Source of the DNA: Deltaproteobacteria bacterium
GTDB lineage: Bacteria > Myxococcota > UBA796 > SXON01
Assembly: GCA_947483545.1 (NCBI GenBank)
Contig: CANKNP010000286.1
Coordinates: 1-6,743 of the forward strand
Direction: 5' to 3'
DNA: 6,743 nt
The position numbers and the translations under genes are program-made. Numbering within the stretch: position 1 is the stretch's first letter; each line of letters begins with the position of its first letter. Below the pieces are notes generated by a model. The model saw nothing but the letters and a program-made list of their open reading frames with translations, did not search any database and was not told the origin of the DNA. Of the stretch, positions 1-6,407 are shown in pieces.

Positions 1-2158
1 GCTCGAGGCCCGCGGGGGGCGCCTGGACCCAGGGGACCCACGAGGTCGAGACGGCGGTGAACGCCAAGCCGGGGACGGCGGGGGTCGCGACGATCCGCAG
101 GGATTGGGCGCTCTCTGTGGTACGCCCGCCGGGGATGGAGAGCCGGACGGGGGCGTGGGGCTGGGCCGGGTCCAGCGCACCCTCGCCGACCGCCTGGTCG
201 TCCACGTAGAGCTGGATCTTGACCTCCTTGGGGATCTCTCCCCCCATCGCCTTCGCCAGCGCGGGCAGCGCGGTCAGGCCCGCCCAGCCGCCGCCAAATC
301 CGGCGCCCGGGGACCATCGTCCCAGCACGCCCGTCGCCAGATCCGCCATCAGCGCGGCGTCGGCCTCTCCCCCCAGCGCGAGCAGCGCCACCGCCGTCGC
401 CTCCGTCGTCGAGGCGCGCAACACCCGCACGGAGCTGGCCCCCAACGTCGGGTCCAGCCGCTTGCTGCCGTCGGCGTTCGGGACCAGCGCGTCCAACACG
501 ACCTTCCGCAATTTGTCCTGGGTCGCCGCGTCGAGTCCCTCGGCCCCCCCCGACGCCAACGCCCACGCCGCCACGTAGGGATCCGTCAGCCGATCCGAGA
601 ACCGCTCCAACGCGCCTGAGAATCGCAGCCGGGCGCCTTTCACTGCGGTGGTCTCAGCCCCCGCGGTGTCGCTCTGCCGCAGGGCCCACAGATAGCGGGA
701 GCTCGCGATCAGCTGCTCATCGAGCCCGTAGCCCCCCCCCAGCGTCCATAGGCCATCGGCCTGTTGCGCTTCCACCACGAGATCCCGCATCCGCCCGGCC
801 AGCCGCGCGTCGAGCCCGGATCCTTCAGGGTGGCCCAGCCCGGCCAGGGCCAGCGCCGCGGTCATCGCCCCCGCCGGGTCGGTCCCGGCGGCCCGGGTCC
901 CCCGCATCAGCCGTTGCAACGCCACCAGTCCGAGATCCCGGACCATGTCGCCGTTCACCTCTTCCGACGCCACCAGCGGGCCCGCCGACTGGCTCACGCG
1001 CCACGCGTACGCCGCCGCCGCCACGTCCCCGCCCCGCCCGCCGACGTAGTCCAGCTCGGACCGCAGGACCGAGAGGGCGCCGGGGAAGACCGTCACAGCG
1101 ATCGAGGTGTCCAGCGCGCCCCGGTCGTCCCCCGGGGACGACGCGAAGCGCCCAGGTACCGGCTCGGTATTCCGAGTCGGGACCGCCCGGGCCGGCGTGG
1201 GGGTCTGGGGGCCCGGGGGCCCCCAGGAAACAGGATCAAAGCTTACAGTTCGGGCCCCCCCCAACGTCCCTGCCCGCGATTGCTCCACGGGCCGGCCGAC
1301 CGGCGTGACGCTCACCGTCTTGCGCACGGCGTCGATGGGCTCGCGCTCCCCGGTCAAGTTGGCCTCGATCTGCAGCTCCCCGGCGTGGTTTGCGACCGTT
1401 CGGACCGTGGACGCGCTGGAACCCCACGCCGCCACGTTCACCGCCCCGCCCCCTTGCCCCAGTCCGCCGGTCACCACCACCGCGAGCGAGCCGCGCAGCG
1501 GATCCCCGGTCTGGTTGACGACCTGGACGGGCATGTCCACGACGTCGCCGACGCGCAGCTTGAGCGGCGCAGCCACGTCCACGTAGGCGGGCAGCGTGGA
1601 CATCACGGTGTGGACCGCGCCCCCCTGCGAACCCTCGCGGGTCTGACCCAGCGCGAGGATGCGCCACGTCGTGAGCGTGTCCGGGACGGTGAACTGTACG
1701 GTTGTGGAGCCCGAAGTTCCGGTATCGACGAGCGGCTGCCAGAGGAAGCTCTCTGGGAACCAAGCTCGCACGGTCGGGGCTTCGGCGACGGGGGCCGGAG
1801 AGGCGGGCGCGCCTTTCTTGGCCTTTTCGTGGCGGTTGTTGGCGCCGCCGCTGACCCCTGAGAGCTTGGCGTCCAGTCCCCCGGCGCCACCCACCGCGAA
1901 CAGATCCTCGGCGGTGCCGTCGCCCGCGCCCATCGTGCCGAGGGTCTGGATCGTCACCGCGCTCGCGGGCGCGTTCGCCGCCCGCTCTTCGTCGGCCGGC
2001 TCGGCGCTCTTCTCCATGATCACCAGCCTGGCAGCGTTATCGACAATCATCAGGTCCGGCTCGACGGCGCGCTGGGTGGTGGACACGACCGCGAGGAAGG
2101 TCACCCCGATGATTCCGAATGCCAGCAAAATTGCCGGAAAGAGCAATTTTACCCTCAC
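1..2158 (-). CDS. C-terminal half of a split, thioester-less alpha-2-macroglobulin family protein, membrane-anchored (3' end outside window)
   Basis: The frame is open from a GTG at 2158 to the left edge: 719 residues seen, C terminus missing. The start overlaps the upstream stop (GTGA) and has GGAG 5 nt upstream. Residues 1-4 (VRVK) precede a hydrophobic segment at about 5-25 (LLFPAILLAFGIIGV...), predicting a single inner-membrane anchor with the rest periplasmic. Residues about 30-120 are a low-complexity linker. An A2M/MG7 domain follows: AWFPESFLWQPL (132-143) and PDTLTTWRILALG (159-171), family hallmarks. After a Pro-rich linker (about 322-356), a TED-like alpha-toroid spans about 360-640 (QQADGLW near 465-471, DPYVAAWAL, TEATAVALLALGG), then the start of the last MG domain (from about 645). 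Where relatives carry GCxEQ, this protein reads LDYVGGRGGDV (369-379), and no Cys is seen anywhere, so no thioester can form. E. coli YfaS is a known thioester-less relative. The split gene is the oddity; the family call is firm, the substrate unknown. Confidence 0.93.
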   Translation of the reverse strand, partial: MRVKLLFPAILLAFGIIGVTFLAVVSTTQRAVEPDLMIVDNAARLVIMEKSAEPADEERAANAPASAVTIQTLGTMGAGDGTAEDLFAVGGAGGLDAKLSGVSGGANNRHEKAKKGAPASPAPVAEAPTVRAWFPESFLWQPLVDTGTSGSTTVQFTVPDTLTTWRILALGQTREGSQGGAVHTVMSTLPAYVDVAAPLKLRVGDVVDMPVQVVNQTGDPLRGSLAVVVTGGLGQGGGAVNVAAWGSSASTVRTVANHAGELQIEANLTGEREPIDAVRKTVSVTPVGRPVEQSRAGTLGGARTVSFDPVSWGPPGPQTPTPARAVPTRNTEPVPGRFASSPGDDRGALDTSIAVTVFPGALSVLRSELDYVGGRGGDVAAAAYAWRVSQSAGPLVASEEVNGDMVRDLGLVALQRLMRGTRAAGTDPAGAMTAALALAGLGHPEGSGLDARLAGRMRDLVVEAQQADGLWTLGGGYGLDEQLIASSRYLWALRQSDTAGAETTAVKGARLRFSGALERFSDRLTDPYVAAWALASGGAEGLDAATQDKLRKVVLDALVPNADGSKRLDPTLGASSVRVLRASTTEATAVALLALGGEADAALMADLATGVLGRWSPGAGFGGGWAGLTALPALAKAMGGEIPKEVKIQLYVDDQAVGEGALDPAQPHAPVRLSIPGGRTTESAQSLRIVATPAVPGLAFTAVSTSWVPWVQAPPAGLE
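2155..2158 (-). other. GTGA stop/start overlap coupling the two macroglobulin halves
   Basis: On the minus strand the GTG at 2158-2156 starts the downstream gene and the TGA at 2157-2155 ends the upstream gene. Such 4-nt overlaps usually indicate translational coupling and one transcript. Coupling would favour equal amounts of the two halves, which is inferred. Confidence 0.85.
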
Positions 2159-5100
2159 GGCGACTCCGAGGCCACGAACGCTGCCCAGTTCTCGATGTCC
2201 TCCGGCAGCCTCGCGGCGTCGCTCACGAGCACCCGCGGGTCGGTGAACCGCAGCAGGTCCTGCGGCAGCACCGAGAGGTGCAGGTCGCGGCCGAAAGGAT
2301 CGCTGGTCGGGTGGGCCTTCAGCGTGGCTTCCCAGAGCTGGAGCAAGATGCGCGGCGTCATGACGTCGCCCTCCTTCGCGGTCTTTTCCCAGCTCCGAAC
2401 GGCGCTCTTGACCTCTGGGTAGAACGTGTAGAACGCGTCCGCCACGTCGCTCGCGGGGTCGAAGGTGAATCGGGACTCCGCGGACACCCGCGTGGCCCCG
2501 GGGGCGGCCTGAGGGAGCCCGCTGACGCGCAGGATGGTGGCCGCGGCAGCGTTGTCGCCGGCGATCTGGCCGGTCTGAAGCGCGCGGGCGTCGAGATCCC
2601 CGAACGCGGGGGAGGCGGTCTCGGCGGTCACCGCGAGCCGGGCGAGGCTGTCGGGTGCGTCGAGGGTCGCCAGCACCCCGAGCGTCTGGTCTAGGCCGGA
2701 GAGCGTCACGCCGGCCGCCACGGGGCTCTCACCGGCTTTGCTGCTCACGGTCAGGTTCGCGACGTCCCCGGGGCGATATACCGCCTTGTCCGTGGTAAGT
2801 CCGAGGGTCAGCTCGCGCTCGTCCTGCACGTAGGCGACCGCCATGGCGCCGCCGAAGCTCACGTGGATGAAGCCCCGCGCGTCGGCGGGGATCTGGAAGC
2901 TGCCGGTGCGCTTCTTGGGGTCGAAAGCGAACTTCTCGATCTCGCGGTCGCCCGACCTGAGCCAGAGCTCCTCGGGAAAGCTGCCGTTGAACCCCGGGCC
3001 ACGGAGCGCGACGACATCGAGCTTGTCGCCCGGCTTCACGAGGATCTCCGAGAACCGGAGCCGCAGATTGGGAAGCGCCCCTGGCCGAAGCCGCAGCGTG
3101 GTCTCGCCCACCGTGGCGCTGTTCTCGTCGCCGTCGAGCGCGGCGACCTGGAACGAGTAGCCGGGCCAGGTCATCGGCTGGGGTTTCTCGGAGCCGGGGA
3201 CCGCCGGAAAGTTCAGGTTGACCTCCAGGATGCCGGAGCCGTCGGTCTGCTCGGAGTCGTAGGGCAGTCGGCCTGTCGGCACGGTGAACCCCGAGATCGC
3301 GCGGGCCACGCAGGCCCGCACCGACGCGGGGGCCAGGCCCTCGTCGTCTTGGATATCAACCGATCGAAGCGTCACGTTCCGATCGCCGCCGCGGGTGAAC
3401 CAGACCCAGGAGAGCCCGATGTCCGAGGTGTTGAAGTCCAGATTGGCCGCGCACGAACGGGCCCTCCGAAGCGCGTAGTTGGCCTGCTCGGAGATCTCGC
3501 TGCTGTGCGACTCCCCGCTGCTCGCGCGGGTCGTGGCGGTCACCCAAGGGGTCTCCGGGCCGGAGACGGTGAGGTCGAGGTCCCACAGACGGTCCCGGCC
3601 GTCGCCGGGCGCGGACCCCGACATCGAGCGTGCCACGCACGTCGCCACCAGCGGATCGCCCTCGCCGGCGCTGCTCTGCACCACCCGCCCGCTCCCATCG
3701 ACGAGCACGGTCACGCCGATGCTCTCGTCGTCGCTCCCCTCCACCAAGGCGCCGCACGCCACAGCTCTCGCGGCCCACTGGTCGAGCCTCGCCCGGGTCG
3801 TCAGGCTCGGCGTCTCCTCAGAGAGCAGATCCGACACGCTGTTGACCTGCAACGCCGGCGTCTTGCGAAGTGTCGGTGGCCGCCAGGGCTTGGGCGGCAC
3901 GATGACCGTGACCGGCTCGCCCGGATCGAGCTGGAAACGTGCGACCCCGTCTGCGTCCGTCTTCTCGACCATGGCCTTGGCGTCGCGCTCGCCGGTCCGC
4001 CACATCTTCAACGTGCTGTTGCGCAGGGGCCGGCCATCTGGCGTCGTCGCCCGCACAAACACCCGGTTGTTGGCCGAGGGCACGACCCCGTCCGTCAGCT
4101 CGGTCACCGAGCTGACGTCGATGCGATCCTGCGTGAACAGCAACGAGGCGGCGCCGACCGCTACGTCGCCGGTCTCGTCGCGCGCGGAGAGCTGCACCGT
4201 CATCTTGCCCTTGCCGACCAGATCGCCGGGCACCTGGGGCAGCCGGATCGTGACCTTGCCCTGTGCGTCTGTGAACAGGGCCTGTGCCTCCAGCCACTCT
4301 GGGGGTACGGGCCAGGCGGGAGCGCCATCGGCCGCCGTCTGGCCCTGGTCGAACAGAGCCACATCCACCGGGGCGTTCCGGACCGGCGCGCCAGACGTGT
4401 AGCGCACGTTCGCCTCGATGGTGGGCGCATCGCCGTAGGTGTACCAGGGCTTGTTCGCCTTGGTCTCGACCGTGAACCGCGGGAGCTGGAACGGGTGCAT
4501 CGGCACCGTGCGCGTGTCCTGATTCGCGCCGGTCACGAACTGCACAGTCCAATTGCCGGACTCTGCCAGTGTGTCGATCGGCACGGTGCCGCTGGCCACG
4601 CCGAAGGCCCCCGTGCGGGTCTTCTCCTCCAGCACGACCTCGCCCGCCTGGTTGGTCACCACCCATTTGCCGGGCCGATCCTCGAGCGGGGTCAGGTCCT
4701 TGTCGGAGAGCACCACCGCGCGGAACTTGATGGTCTGGCCGGGCTTGTAGAGCGGCGCATCCGTCAGCACGTGAACGCGTGCCGGGGCGTAGAGCGGCAG
4801 GGTCATCTCGGTCGTGGACGCGCCCGCCGGCGTGTCGGCCGTCACCCGTAGGATCCAGTCCCCATCGGGACCATCGGGCAGCGTGATGATGCCTGCCTGG
4901 TCGTGGTTGTACCGGTCCCCCCAGCCATCCTCAGGCTCGATCTCGTGCTCTTTTCCGAGCGGGTCTACGGCGATGAGCGTGACGTCAAACCGGCGCACCG
5001 GCGTTTGCAGCACGCTGTTCCACCGATCCGCGTACCAGCCGGTCACCGCGACCTCGATGGAGCCTTTGTCCTTGCGGCCGACCTCCCAGACCTGGGCCGA

Positions 5101-5271
5101 GACCGCGGGGCGGACATCCCCGGCCGGGCACTCGTCCAGGTACACGCCCTCCAGCGCCCAAGCGCTCCAGCAGGGCCCGAAGATCCCCGCACACGCGAAC
5201 ACCGTCAGACCGACGACGCCGATCGAGCCGACCAGCACAGAGGAGAACACTTTGCGAGCGGGGAACGCCAT
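2155..5271 (-). CDS. N-terminal half of a split alpha-2-macroglobulin (MG2 domain) protein with inserted AgmX/GltJ-like domains
   Basis: This 1038-residue protein starts at ATG 5271. The frame stays open a further 96 codons upstream, but those encode only repeat-derived low complexity (SSLQPPA units), so the start just before the hydrophobic leader is preferred; its RBS is weak. Residues 1-39 form a signal peptide, either lipoprotein type (TVFAC, Cys27) or signal peptidase I type (SAWA, about 36-39). MG-like folds follow: MG1 about 40-160; MG2 with TDAPLYKPGQTIKFR (170-184); MG3 from LPRFTVET (263); MG4 to about 475. Residues about 490-690 hold two Cys-paired segments (C506/C545, C607/C654), each with CVAR, the second followed by SGFTVP, resembling the C-terminal domain of AgmX/GltJ. 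An A2M_N_2-type region then has VKPGD (745-749), TTDKAVYRPGD (826-836) and SGLDQTLGVL (858-867). A helical-looking tail ends at LPEDIENWAAF. The MG7 and TED parts are in the next gene. Periplasmic role inferred; ligand unknown. Confidence 0.93.
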   Translation of the reverse strand: MAFPARKVFSSVLVGSIGVVGLTVFACAGIFGPCWSAWALEGVYLDECPAGDVRPAVSAQVWEVGRKDKGSIEVAVTGWYADRWNSVLQTPVRRFDVTLIAVDPLGKEHEIEPEDGWGDRYNHDQAGIITLPDGPDGDWILRVTADTPAGASTTEMTLPLYAPARVHVLTDAPLYKPGQTIKFRAVVLSDKDLTPLEDRPGKWVVTNQAGEVVLEEKTRTGAFGVASGTVPIDTLAESGNWTVQFVTGANQDTRTVPMHPFQLPRFTVETKANKPWYTYGDAPTIEANVRYTSGAPVRNAPVDVALFDQGQTAADGAPAWPVPPEWLEAQALFTDAQGKVTIRLPQVPGDLVGKGKMTVQLSARDETGDVAVGAASLLFTQDRIDVSSVTELTDGVVPSANNRVFVRATTPDGRPLRNSTLKMWRTGERDAKAMVEKTDADGVARFQLDPGEPVTVIVPPKPWRPPTLRKTPALQVNSVSDLLSEETPSLTTRARLDQWAARAVACGALVEGSDDESIGVTVLVDGSGRVVQSSAGEGDPLVATCVARSMSGSAPGDGRDRLWDLDLTVSGPETPWVTATTRASSGESHSSEISEQANYALRRARSCAANLDFNTSDIGLSWVWFTRGGDRNVTLRSVDIQDDEGLAPASVRACVARAISGFTVPTGRLPYDSEQTDGSGILEVNLNFPAVPGSEKPQPMTWPGYSFQVAALDGDENSATVGETTLRLRPGALPNLRLRFSEILVKPGDKLDVVALRGPGFNGSFPEELWLRSGDREIEKFAFDPKKRTGSFQIPADARGFIHVSFGGAMAVAYVQDERELTLGLTTDKAVYRPGDVANLTVSSKAGESPVAAGVTLSGLDQTLGVLATLDAPDSLARLAVTAETASPAFGDLDARALQTGQIAGDNAAAATILRVSGLPQAAPGATRVSAESRFTFDPASDVADAFYTFYPEVKSAVRSWEKTAKEGDVMTPRILLQLWEATLKAHPTSDPFGRDLHLSVLPQDLLRFTDPRVLVSDAARLPEDIENWAAFVASESP
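2164..2167 (-). promoter_or_regulatory. Ribosome binding site GGAG for the C-terminal-half gene
   Basis: GGAG reads on the minus strand inside the last codons of the upstream gene, with 5 nt to the GTG at 2158. It supports this GTG as a real start and argues that the two-gene arrangement is not a sequencing frameshift. Confidence 0.65.
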
Positions 5272-5344
5272 GGACAGCCCGGGTGATGAGGTCGCGAGCG
5301 TAACGGTTGCCGGGGGCCGGGGCTTACGGTTCCCCGGATTCTGG

Positions 5345-5393
5345 CTGGAGGCTGGAGGCTGGAGGCTGGAGGCTGGAGGCTGGAGGCTGGAGG
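5345..5393. repeat. Heptanucleotide tandem array (CTGGAGG x 7)
   Basis: Seven perfect copies of CTGGAGG run without interruption, with a partial CTGG at each flank. The array begins about 73 bp upstream of the macroglobulin ATG. The plus strand is a run of GG doublets separated by 1-2 bases, so two-tetrad G-quadruplex or slipped-strand structures are possible. Two further copies of the unit lie at 6380-6393. Confidence 0.97.
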
Positions 5394-5398
5394 CTGGG

Positions 5399-5500
5399 CG
5401 ACGTGGAGGGCGAGGTGAGCGGTCACCGGGGCCGTGGCGTCGTTCAGCACGACGTGGAAGGCGGGGTGACGGGTCACCGGGGCCGTGGCGTCGCTCAGGG
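5399..5500. repeat. Two tandem 51-bp direct repeats with an internal palindrome
   Basis: Copies at 5399-5449 and 5450-5500 share CGACGTGGA at their starts and GGTCACCGGGGCCGTGGCGT in the middle, with a few substitutions. Copy 2 contains GGTGAC-GG-GTCACC (5465-5478); copy 1 keeps GGTGA/TCACC arms (5414-5427). The symmetric arms could be a dimeric-regulator operator or simply a structure-prone repeat. A 51-bp unit preserves reading frame, which explains why spurious open frames cross it. Confidence 0.9.
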
Positions 5501-5541
5501 AAAGGCGAGCGGGGGGAAAAGCGGCGAGGCTGGGGCGCCCA

Positions 5542-5558
5542 TGGGGACCCTGTCCCCA
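5542..5558. repeat. REP-like perfect hairpin (TGGGGAC-CCT-GTCCCCA)
   Basis: A perfect 7-bp inverted repeat with a 3-nt loop, lying beside a second small palindrome GGGCGCCC (5533-5540). Neither side has a T-run, so it is not a typical intrinsic terminator. Short GGGGAC/GTCCCC hairpins resemble extragenic palindromes dispersed in bacterial genomes; that class assignment is an inference. Confidence 0.6.
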
Positions 5559-5667
5559 ACGCGCCTGGAGCTACTCAAGCGGCAAGTCCGCGGTGCTCAC
5601 GTCGCAGGAGCAGCACGACCCGGCAAACGCCGACTACGGCTGTGCGTCGTACTGCCGCCGCTACTGA
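5557..5667 (+). pseudogene. Possible orphan coding tail or small ORF, function unknown
   Basis: On the plus strand the frame ending at TGA 5665-5667 reads WSYSSGKSAVLTSQ (from 5566), then EQHDPANADYGCASYCRRY before the stop. Nearly all codons end in G or C and the peptide looks protein-like, with a C-terminal CxxxC pair. Upstream the same frame runs straight into the REP-like hairpin and the 51-bp repeats, where it becomes low complexity. This could be the surviving 3' end of a gene disrupted by repeat insertion, a small ORF with an unrecognised start, or chance in GC-rich DNA. Its stop overlaps the convergent DUF4157-like stop by 7 bp. I do not recognise the peptide. Confidence 0.25.
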
Positions 5668-6272
5668 AAGCCCTTCTTCTGCGAGGACCGCTCGCTCCCG
5701 CGGTCGCGCTTGCTGTCCATCGACAACAGGACCTCACGGGCGAGCTGGTCCACGATCTCGTCGTGGCTCATGCCGCGCGTCTTCATGGCCGCGTAGCCGT
5801 TGCTCGCGCTGGGGTTGCCGGCGCCGTCGGGCTTGTTGGAGGTGTTCGAGGAGCCTGCGCCAGGCGTGCCCTGCGAGCTGGAATTGTGCTCGGCCTCGTG
5901 CGACTCCACGCCGCCGGTGGAGCGGTGCAGGACCATGCGCTCGACCTGGCGAGCGGCGACCTCTTCGCCGTCATGCCCGCTGTTGTCGCCAACACCGCCG
6001 GAGTGGTCCAAGTGGTACTGCTCGTGGGCGTACACGGCGGCATCTTCGGCCTTGTTGGGGTCGAAGGACTCGTCGACGATGATGCTGCGGTCCACGGTCA
6101 TCGCGCGGGCGCCGAGGGCCGAGAGCGCGCGGCTGGCCAGACCACCGGTGAACACCTCGCCGCCGTCCGCCATGGCCCGACGCTGCAACTTGGAGCGATC
6201 CAAGCGGCTGGTCAGGCGGCTCACCGTGGAGGAGCCCTGGGCTTCGGCGCGGTCGATGTCGGATTTGGCCAC
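5661..6272 (-). CDS. DUF4157 (eCIS-core)-like zinc metallopeptidase-domain protein
   Basis: I prefer the GTG at 6272 (203 residues) because GGAG lies 6 nt upstream; an in-frame ATG at 6302 (213 residues) has no RBS. No signal peptide or membrane segment is seen. The core fits DUF4157: FTGG (41-44), ALGARAMTVDRSIIV (52-66), then AHEQYHLDH (82-90). HEQYH (83-87) is an HExxH zinc motif and GEEVAARQVERM (102-113) could give the third ligand (Glu103 or 104). A Ser/Gly/Asn-rich linker (about 129-158) leads to a predicted amphipathic helix MSHDEIVDQLAREVL (167-181) and a basic tail. DUF4157 proteins are often associated with extracellular contractile injection systems; no sheath, tube or baseplate gene is visible here. 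The usual family motif is HELxH, so Gln-Tyr is a variant. Metallopeptidase activity is inferred from the motif; targets are unknown. It shares its strand with the macroglobulin genes downstream. Confidence 0.8.
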   Translation of the reverse strand: MAKSDIDRAEAQGSSTVSRLTSRLDRSKLQRRAMADGGEVFTGGLASRALSALGARAMTVDRSIIVDESFDPNKAEDAAVYAHEQYHLDHSGGVGDNSGHDGEEVAARQVERMVLHRSTGGVESHEAEHNSSSQGTPGAGSSNTSNKPDGAGNPSASNGYAAMKTRGMSHDEIVDQLAREVLLSMDSKRDRGSERSSQKKGFQ

Positions 6273-6278
6273 GGGAGG

Positions 6279-6282
6279 CTCC
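6279..6282 (-). promoter_or_regulatory. Ribosome binding site GGAG deciding the GTG start of the DUF4157-like gene
   Basis: GGAG on the minus strand with a 6-nt spacer (CCTCCC) to the GTG at 6272-6270. No comparable purine-rich site precedes the ATG at 6302, so this site is the reason for the shorter protein model. Confidence 0.55.
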
Positions 6283-6379
6283 GGTTCTGGGGAGGATAAC
6301 ATAGCCCGGGCTTTGCCAGCAACGCAGCCGGGCTTTGTGTCTCAGCGCGGGCGGCGCTCTCACCAAGGGAGGCGGGCAG

Positions 6380-6393
6380 CTGGAGGCTGGAGG
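6380..6393. repeat. Second, two-copy occurrence of the CTGGAGG heptamer
   Basis: Two perfect CTGGAGG units, the same unit and orientation as the seven-copy array near the macroglobulin start about 1 kb away. Recurrence within one window suggests that this minisatellite is dispersed through the genome. Confidence 0.8.
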
Positions 6394-6407
6394 TCGCGGG
6401 AGGCCCC

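Larger units (their letters stand above)
5272..5660. other. Repeat-rich intergenic region between the DUF4157-like gene and the macroglobulin operon
   Basis: These 389 bp contain no convincing complete gene. From the macroglobulin start outward they hold two AACCGTWA boxes (5301-5308, 5324-5331), a perfect 7-bp x 7 array, a pair of 51-bp repeats, a REP-like hairpin and a short plus-strand coding-like tail. The macroglobulin operon promoter should lie here or within the repeats, but I see no good sigma-70 hexamer pair. No hairpin with a T-run follows the DUF4157-like gene, so read-through into the macroglobulin genes cannot be excluded. Confidence 0.6.

Noticed and set aside
2863..4851. A 662-codon open frame on the plus strand, with several other long plus-strand frames across 104-6666
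   Set aside because: They are antisense shadows of the macroglobulin and DUF4157-like genes, caused by high GC. Their translations are Arg/Pro/Gly/Ala-rich with no recognisable domains.
5542..5558. Intrinsic terminator for the DUF4157-like gene
   Set aside because: The hairpin is about 100 nt downstream of the stop and has no T-run on the minus strand.
5272..5559. A 96-codon N-terminal extension of the macroglobulin gene up to a TTG at 5559
   Set aside because: It encodes only the 51-bp and 7-bp repeats and would place the hydrophobic signal peptide almost 100 residues inside the protein.
6304..6318. Sigma-54-like GG-N10-GC (TGGCA ... GGGCT) upstream of the DUF4157-like GTG
   Set aside because: The spacing suits the GTG start, but the -12 element is poor and GG-N10-GC is frequent by chance in DNA this GC-rich.
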